Shown in pieces: positions 57,224 through 64,000 of a DNA stretch of 64,000 nt. Positions within the stretch are counted from its first letter, which is position 1. Every line of letters begins with the position of its first letter. The notes under the pieces are model-generated. The model was given only the letters and a program-made list of their open reading frames with translations, was not told the origin of the DNA and searched no databases. This stretch comes from Jackrogersella multiformis (lineage: Eukaryota > Ascomycota > Sordariomycetes > Xylariales > Hypoxylaceae): assembly GCA_902806575.1 (NCBI GenBank), contig CADCXD010000001.1, positions 1,426,001-1,490,000 on the forward strand, given 5' to 3'. The translations under genes were made by a program, and so were the position numbers.

Positions 57224-57668
57224 CTAGTTATGAGTCCTCGCCTGTGCTGCCTCATCAGCATCTCGCTGCCGTATCTCGTTGTTGCTTATCTCCTTGAGCG
57301 TCTCATTGCGCGTCTGCTTCTTCTGGGCCGCCAGCTGCGAGCCTAGCTTCCCCGTAGACTTGTTCGTCGCGGCCTGGGCTCTTGCCTGTAGACGAAGGTT
57401 TAGAACGATCCATGGTCATAGCGGGGTAGGAGGGGAGGGGAGGCAGTGACGGTACCTCGGCGGCTTCGGCGGCCCGTCTCCGGGCCTCGACCGCGGCGCT
57501 GCTGTTGCTGTTGCTGTCCTGCGGGCCCGGCGAGCCCCCCAGGGTCCGAGGCGGGCCGCCGATCTTGGCCGGCACCGACGAGCGCTGCGGCTGCGGCGGC
57601 GCCGTCCCTAGCACCCGGCCCGGCTGGGAGAAGGCCTCGCTGTCCGATTTGCCGCAGATGTTTCCCAT
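57224..57668 (-). CDS. Small MGNICGK protein, probable lipidated conserved protein
   Basis: Two exons (57668-57456 and 57385-57224; 70-nt intron) give 124 residues. The N-terminus MGNICGKSDSEAFSQPGR has Gly2 and Cys5, the arrangement of N-myristoylated and palmitoylated proteins. A Pro/Ser/Gly-rich middle (VPAKIGGPPRTLGGSPG) is followed by a charged helix after AEAAEARAQAATNKSTGKLGSQLAAQKK and ends QARTHN. Small proteins of this layout are common in ascomycetes, but I know of no assigned function. The exon 2 acceptor CTACAG|GCAAGAG fixes the frame. Membrane anchoring is inferred from the N-terminus only. Confidence 0.82.
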
Positions 57669-57710
57669 CCTGGTTGCCGCGGATCGTGTTGGGCAGGTTT
57701 GTTGGTGCGG

Positions 57711-57740
57711 GCGTGGGCGTGGGCGTGGGCGTGGGCGTGG
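57711..57740. repeat. GTGGGC hexamer microsatellite
   Basis: Five consecutive GTGGGC/GGGCGT units on the plus strand, in the 5' flank of the minus-strand MGNICGK gene. Confidence 0.85.
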
Positions 57741-59085
57741 ATGTACGTAGGTGCTAGGCTAGTGAGGTGAGGTGAGGTAAGGTAAGGTTACTTAATATCA
57801 TGTAGGTAGGTAGGTATATCCAACTTCGCTCGAATCTGTTGCGCGGGTGACGTTTAATATGCGTGTGCGAGATCAAGGGGTTAATTATGTCGCTATCGAT
57901 AGATGGATGGATGGTTCGTTTGAAGGAACTATGGTGTGTGGTTCCGTTCGTTATGCTTGCTTGTGGTACTAGTGTAGGCTTGGAAGGCGGAGCGCACGTT
58001 TCCTATGTGACGTACGACGCAGGGCTGTGCTGATGGAAGTTGAGCCTCAAGAGGATCCGAGGTCTTTAATGCATGAGTTTAGGTAAGCTGATGCGCTAGG
58101 TAGGCACATCCACTGGAACGTGAACGTGGACGTAGACGCTCTTACCGAACGAAGCTTAGGACCCTGGAGAATGGATGCGGGGGCCAGAGGGGTACCTATA
58201 TGTAGGTAGCATGTATGTATGTACATGCACTATACTTTTAGTGGGTGCTGGTGGTTTGCCAAGGTACCTAGGTACAATAGGTATGGGTACAATTAAGTAT
58301 CGAAAAAAATCAGGGACGAGTACACTTTAATATGTACCTCATTCTCACAGTATTGAAAAAGCTTAGGAGAAATGACATTACCAAGCAGATAGATAAATTT
58401 GTTTATTTAACAAAACAATCTTGCCATACAAATAAATAACAAATACGAATTTAATGACTGATATCAATTTTTATATCTTCTTAACCTAGAACCTTGGACC
58501 TGTAACGAGCAGGTACCCCAATTGTCCCCTCCCTCACCGTTCCAGTTTCGTCTTGCGCGTGTTGCATGTGCCCGTAGCCTGTAGCGAGAAAGACCCACCC
58601 TGGACAAGAACCTTGATGGCCCCTTCTTACTTTTGCGACAAAAAGAGAGCCGGGATCCACATATCGATATTTCTAACAAATCCACGCACATTCATTGGTG
58701 AATAACAACATCAGCACCAAAGAAAAGCTCACCCGAAGTCCTGCTCCTGGGCAGCATGCGCTTAGGCATAATAACGACATAACGATATCAGGAGACAAAG
58801 AAAAAAGAAGAAAAAAAGAAAAAAAGAGTAACGTTCCGGACGGGGAAGCGACGAGGACGACGAAGACGAAGGGCGGATTGACGTCTTCGTTGGATTTGGT
58901 AGACTGTACTGGGGAAGGTGTGACTAGCAGACTGGTAACTCTTAAACTACCTAAAAAAAGGCTACGAGGAAGTCACTTCCCTATCGGTACCATAACGTCC
59001 ATCCGGGTCCATCAAGGTTCTCAACCGCAGACTCAGATTCCGCCTTTTGCCCACTTCTACTTCTTTACCTCCTACATTTTTCCAT

Positions 59086-59121
59086 ATGGCAAATCCAGAC
59101 GACAAGAGCCTCAATTCTTGA
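59086..59121 (+). promoter_or_regulatory. Candidate 11-codon uORF in the C2H2 gene leader
   Basis: ATG at 59086 with a stop 12 codons on (MANPDDKSLNS). It lies 208 bp upstream of the annotated start. A second ATG at 59130 opens an 80-codon frame that runs past 59329 in another phase and ends at 59372. Whether these are in the mature leader depends on the transcription start and on any leader intron, which I cannot see. Confidence 0.4.
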
Positions 59122-59328
59122 TATTCTGTATGGTCGGTGTCGATCCATCAACCCCAGATCTCTCCAATTGTCGACGCATTGGCCAATATATTGACTTGAT
59201 ACCGGCCAAGTCGAACCTCATCCACCTTTCTCTTCCCTTAACGGCGCCTTGCCTCGACTCAAATTACTCGCGGAACCCTCTCTCCGCCTGTCTCTCTAGC
59301 CGGGCCATGCTTAAACGGAACATCCAGA

Positions 59329-61144
59329 ATGACTATCTACGGAAGGATGGACGACTCCGTCGATCCCAATGACGTTAACTATGGCGATATCCCTTCCCTC
59401 GCCTCATCACCATCGGTGGAAAGGCTCACTAATTCCATTACACCCAATATCCATAATTTTGACAATACCTTCTCCTTTTCCCCGTCATCTTTTGATACGA
59501 TAGAGCCCTCGTCTTTAGAACTCTTTCATACCTCTCATGATGATTCATGCCTGGACAAGTGTTTAGGCACTTACAACCCCCAGGCAGTACACCGGAACAC
59601 TTATGTGCCAACATTTCTCTCCAGATCGCGGTTTACTATGCCATCCTTCTCATATCCTTACCACTTACCTGATAACAATGCCTTCCAACTCTCGGCCCAG
59701 CCGTTTAATCACCTATATGCGGATGCTTTCTCGGATATGGGCCTAAAATATGGCCTAAATACCGATTTCAGGCCAGGCCACCACGTTTCTAACAGCGACT
59801 CGTTCATCGGGAACCATTTTAATGCCTCGGACCTTGGGGTTCCGTCGCAACACCCTGTCCCTGACGATTGCGCTTCTGTAAACTGCAGCAAATATTCGTG
59901 CTCGAGCGACTGCTGTTCTACCCAGATCTGCCAGGAGGAAGCATGCTCAGGAGATGGTACGCCCTGTGATGACCTACACTGTCTCGATAGTGGTTCGCAG
60001 CCTCTGGATGACATGTGGGCTCTGAACCAAGGTTGGCACAATTCCATCCAACCAGAGATAACTTCGACTCTGCACAACCCTTGTAACCATACCAACACAG
60101 AGCACGATGTTGCCATCACTTTACGAGACTTAAGTGCGCCAGATACTACGAATGTACAACAGCAGCATCAGCATCAACAACAGCATGACCTCCCGCAGTT
60201 TGGACATCGGCCCAATACTGCTGATCACACAATAGATCTTGCGCGTTCACTCTCGTTACCCGTTCACGCCCATCGGAACCTTTCGTCTACCCCTAAGTTA
60301 GAACCGATAAACTCCCCTCTGCAAGAACCCCTATTGGAGTCGGGTAATGCAGCTGGATATATATGCCAATGGGTTGCTTCCCCTGGCGGACCCGAGGATC
60401 AGAGGAACATCTGCGGACATGTTTGCAACGATCCGTATTCTCTCCACGAACATTTATGCAACGAGCATATTGCTTCGCTAACAAACAAAACGAAGTATAT
60501 CTGTCTCTGGCAGGGTTGTACACGCCGTGGGGATCAAGTATTTGCATCACGCAACAAGCTACGACGGCATCTGGCAACACACACCTCTTGTAAGTCGGAT
60601 TAAACTAGTTCCTGACGATCAACCATACTAACGATGGCGAAGACAAACCGCATAAATGTGAATTATGCGGCGAGGGATTCTCGGCGCAGCAGGCACTCGA
60701 CCAACACGTGAGAACTCATACAGGTGAAACACCATATAAGTGCGACTTTGAAGGCTGTGGCAAGGCTTTTAAGCAGAAAAGCGCGCTAAGTAAGTTCCTA
60801 GTCGTTAGATTCAATACCAAGCAGAGGGCTAATATGACACAGCAATGCATAAACGCACACATACCGGCGAGAAGCCTCTAGAATGCGATATATGCGGCAA
60901 GCGCTTCTGCGAATCATCCAACTTATCAAAACACAGGAAGACACATAATCCCGACTTTAAATTTAAGTGTGAAGAGCCGGGCTGCAACAGCCAGTTTATA
61001 CGAATCGACCAACTTCGAAGACATCAGGCGAGACACGACAGGCCTAAAAAGAAACAAAAGGCCCGAACAGCGACAGGACCATCTTCAGTATCTCCTATCT
61101 CACCAGAGACGCCGCAGGACCACATCCTACTGGATCACGAGTAG
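59329..61144 (+). CDS. C2H2 zinc-finger transcription factor, possibly Zap1/ZafA-like
   Basis: Three exons (59329-60589, 60643-60789, 60843-61144; two 53-nt introns) give 569 residues. The start could also be the second in-frame ATG at 59347 (MDDSVDPND). A Ser/Asp-rich N-terminal half is followed by a Cys-rich cluster at about 180-225 (CSKYSCSSDCCSTQICQEEAC), a Gln/His run, then zinc fingers: two wide, atypical ones (CQWV...CGHVCNDPYSLHEHLCNEH; CLWQGCTRRGD...HLATH) and four standard fingers from CELCGEGFSAQQ to CEEPGCNSQF...HQARH, joined by TGE-type linkers. The tail is basic (RPKKKQKARTATG). Two atypical plus several linked fingers, with a Cys cluster, resembles zinc-responsive Zap1/ZafA, but I hold this at moderate confidence; it may regulate something else. 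Confidence 0.85.
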
Positions 61145-62798
61145 CAAACTCAACTCCGAGGCTAGGAGCCTTGGATGTACCCTCAACTTACAATCCTCCA
61201 ACTCAAGTCCAGGTATTACAGCCTTGGATATATTCTATGGGTATCCAGCAGCAGGCTCTGATCCAAATCCAGGGACTTATGTTGCATAAACGCCTTATAA
61301 CTTAAATCCTAGGCGGGCAATGAATACTCGTTAGACTTTCAATCAACCTTTATGTCTCTCTCACTGAGTCACCGAGTACGATATACATTCACATATATTC
61401 GTATCTTCGTCTATCACCTCTACGCATATATACTCATATGATTATATACTATTATATGAGTAGTATTTTACTTGAGAGAGTATATATAGACTGGTTGGAG
61501 GTCTACTGGATAGAGACAACCAGTCTAAATAAAGCGTTAACGGATCGGAGTCTACTTGATTGTAAACAACGAATGAAACGACGAACGGCGGAATATGGGT
61601 CGGGAGTTTTACAGCACAATCGTGTTCTATAAAGTCAACGGGTTTGGAGGTAACGGTTCTAAGAGGGCCGGCGTTATTACAGGACAACTTTTGGAGTCCA
61701 TAAATACCTAGGGTGGTCAAAAACGGTAGCGGCCTTTGAATTTACAAGGAATTCCAGTTTAAAAAAAAGTATCACATATTCTTTCGTGACTCGACGTAGT
61801 AAGTGTAGAAGCCTTAAGCGACCAGATACATCACACTAGTAACTTTTTTTAAAATTTCATTAGAAAGACTTAAATATTCATGTCTACCTGCTGAATAGGT
61901 TGTGACGACTAAGTGACCAAGTAGAGTCAAGTTCCAAGGTTATGTATGGTCTCGCTGGCAACTCTAGCCGAGTTTTGACGAGCCTCGAATGAACGGAGAA
62001 GCGAAGTATAAATGACGTCTGAGAAAGGTTGTAAGAGCAAAGAGATTGGTAAGGAACCAGTGTTTGTTTAGAGAATAGATGTGGTATTATTCTCCTTATA
62101 TAACTATTTATAATATGGTAATATGATGGAAGATTTAGTCATAGTTATGTGGAGTTTCGGATCTTTTACTTCAACATAGTCGGTTTCTTCACTTGAAGGA
62201 ACATCTTCTCTTTCCGTAAGGTAGTCATAGTCTGGTATGCTTTGTGAGTATAGTTAGGATACTGCTCTAGATATCTCAGTATAGGTAGGTAGGTAGGCTA
62301 ATAGCTGATCCGGTTTGATATTAAGTTTGTAGCTTGTTACAGTCTAAGTAGCTTCACTATTTCGATGATTGAGACATGTGACCAATCTCCCCCCATTGTG
62401 ATGAGATGGCCCTTCACTCTCCTCACCCAGGTGTTTTTCTTTGGAGCACCCTAGGATATACTCACGCTTAGGTATGTTGAGAAATGGTACTAGTCACTCA
62501 ATATTTGGTTTGGCTATCCTTTATCATGGGACAGCTACGATTTATGTATCCGTCTTGGCAAATCACATATCATTAGGAAACCGAGGGAAGTTTGTTCAGC
62601 GCCCGAAGGCAAGTATTTTTGCATTGGGCAGCGACATTGGCTGCGTAGTGTGACCTCGTAAACACCTATGAACCGAAAAAGCCGTGTGATGCCATGCAAA
62701 TATCAAGATTCCTCTTTTATGGAATGACCACGACGCCCATTTGCAACCATGGTAAGCGTCCGCGTCCGTATCCCCCGTGCCACAATCGAAACCCTCAT
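61145..62798. other. Spacer between convergent C2H2 gene and rpl35, no gene seen
   Basis: 1.65 kb. AT-rich with ATATATAC/TATACT runs (61380-61490) and a TAGGTAGGTAGG run (62283-62295). Short open frames at 61442-61720 and 62441-62653 show no family features. Confidence 0.55.
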
Positions 62799-63500
62799 CT
62801 AAGCCTGTAGATGCCCGTAGTGTTAGCTCAACAATCTTGTTTTCTTCCTAGTCACAGCAGTGGTTGTAGGGCCACCGGGTCTTAGCGTACCTTGACAGCG
62901 TACTTTCGCTGCGGGAAATGCGTGGCTCTCTTGCGCGTCTTGTCGAGGGTTTTGGACTTCTCTTCGGGCGACAGGCGTCGGCGGATGGCGCGGGTCTGCT
63001 TGGGTCGGAGGTCGAGAGGGAGGTACTTCTTGTTCTTGTAGAACAGGCGGAGCTGTGATCGTTGCTTAAGGTTGACAACGGTGAGGACACGGGCGATAGA
63101 CTTTCGGAGGTCGTGACTGCAAGCGAGAAAGCGCGGTTAGTTATAAGCGTTCTATGCGATCTCATCTTTTCACATCGCGTGACTATCGCGCGGGGAGTTT
63201 CGAGAGGATCGTGATAGGCGGGGGGCGGAGTAGTGCAGGTACAGCTAAGGTGACGGTGACATGGTGTAGACATACATCTTGTTAAGCTTGCTGCCGGACG
63301 AGACAACTTTCTGGATGCGAAGCTGGCCCAGCTCCGTCTTAAGCTCTCCGAGGGTCTTCAGTAAATCATCCTTGTTCTTGGTCCAGAGTTGCCCGGTCTT
63401 AACCTTGGAAGTCGACTACAAACGATACAATTAGCGGCAATTTCGACGATTTGACACGTTCGCGCTGATTGCATTGAAGATATATCGGGCGACTTACCAT
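62799..63500 (-). CDS. rpl35: 60S ribosomal protein L35 (uL29)
   Basis: uL29 lies at the exit tunnel of the large ribosomal subunit. Four exons (63500-63498, 63415-63276, 63116-62891, 62804-62799) sum to 375 nt, 124 residues, with all phases closing. Exon 1 holds only the ATG. The protein reads MSTSKVKTGQLWTKNKDDL, then KVVSSGSKLNKIHDLRKSIARV, YKNKKYLPLDLRPKQTRAIRRR and RKRATHFPQRKYAVKA. The last exon gives only Ala and the stop: donor GTACGC after AAG, branch site GCTAAC and acceptor CTACAG. Reading through this donor would instead give ...KVR-stop; the spliced KA end agrees with the family and is preferred. Confidence 0.95.
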
Positions 63501-64000
63501 CGTGAATGGCTGGGGTTGAGTCGAAGTTGAGATCGGTTGTCCGGAAGATGTTTTTCTTGTTGTCGTTGAAATTTCCGCCTAGATTTTTGGTAGAGAGAGT
63601 ACTAAAAGATTTGAATTCGTGGGTTGTGGGCTAAAAAGTTTGGTCAGGTGATTTTGATTGCACTAGTGTACAGTTTATAAAAGTCCCACTTTCCGTTGTT
63701 GCGCCTGGGCAGCTAGACGAGAGCAGGTACGTACCTATAGCATGAGCCACAACAGTCTTAATTAAATTCACCTAATGTGGCAAAGATTGAACTATGTACA
63801 TAGTAGGTAGGTATTCATTTATTGAATCTTATGTATTAAATGCCAAGTCGAATGACTTACACCTCCAATACCTACCTAGGTACATACATACATACTACAT
63901 ACATATGTACCTAGCCTTACCAAAGCCAATACTAATCATCATCAACGCAACCACTTACACAGACGATTCCTATTATATCTGGCTATCTAGGAATCCGCAT
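63501..64000. promoter_or_regulatory. Promoter side of rpl35
   Basis: 500 bp upstream of a ribosomal-protein gene start. TAGGTAGGTA and CCTACCTAGGTACATA motifs lie at 63803-63812 and 63871-63912. No other gene seen before the window ends. Confidence 0.55.

Larger units (their letters stand above)
57669..59328. promoter_or_regulatory. Divergent promoter region and long 5' leader of the C2H2 gene
   Basis: 1.66 kb. A GGGCGT hexamer run (about 57711-57740) lies just upstream of the small MGNICGK gene. TAGGTACC-type motifs lie at 57800-57815, 58190-58205 and 58262-58275. From about 58690 the text is probably transcribed leader of the zinc-finger gene and carries upstream ATGs (59086, 59130). Confidence 0.6.

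Noticed and set aside
58695..59372. 225-codon frame before the C2H2 gene considered as a coding gene
   Set aside because: No ATG at its start; composition changes along it. Only its ATG-initiated end (59130-59372) is kept, as a possible uORF.

Overview
This window is nuclear DNA from a filamentous ascomycete (Pezizomycotina, most likely Sordariomycetes). The evidence is the many short introns (about 50-100 nt) with GTRNGT donors, CTAAC-like branch sites and YAG acceptors; genes on both strands at one per 3-4 kb; and a fungal gene set including arginine-specific carbamoyl-phosphate synthase, Erg26, a LIM-RhoGAP of the Lrg1 type and a NACHT-ankyrin NLR. I could not fix the genus. No CRISPR array, rRNA, convincing tRNA or intact transposon was seen.

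I rebuilt 19 protein genes, joining exons by hand so that reading phase closes in every spliced model. From left to right: cpa2 (5' end outside the window), npl4, a PWWP/TFIIS-N (LEDGF-like) chromatin protein, brr2, a coiled-coil protein divergent from brr2, rfc2, a SesB-like hydrolase-NACHT-ankyrin NLR, a multi-pass membrane alpha/beta-hydrolase-fold protein, an unknown gene interrupted by one in-frame TAG, a Pro-rich unknown, a tandem-UBC E2, an Erg26-type sterol dehydrogenase, lrg1, an unknown with a membrane-like C-terminus, a mitochondrial two-HMG-box protein, prp5, a small MGNICGK protein, a five-to-six-finger C2H2 regulator and rpl35.

Most genes are ordinary housekeeping ones and do not form a pathway cluster. 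Two are spliceosomal helicases (Brr2 and Prp5). Npl4 and the tandem E2 belong to the ubiquitin system; Rfc2 and the HMG-box protein act on nuclear and mitochondrial DNA respectively. The clearest accessory gene is the NLR at 24719-29404, a candidate allorecognition or innate-immunity receptor. The spacers, from about 0.2 to 2.5 kb, are filled with variants of one palindromic motif family (TAGGTACCTA / ACCTAGGT / TAGGTAGG) plus microsatellites.

Points most worth a second look: the gene split by a single TAG (32779-34140), the NLR, the tandem-UBC E2 with a 12-nt exon, three stop-free 3n introns in the two splicing helicases, the rpl35 gene with 3-nt and 6-nt terminal coding exons, the intergenic palindrome family, and uORFs ahead of the C2H2 regulator.
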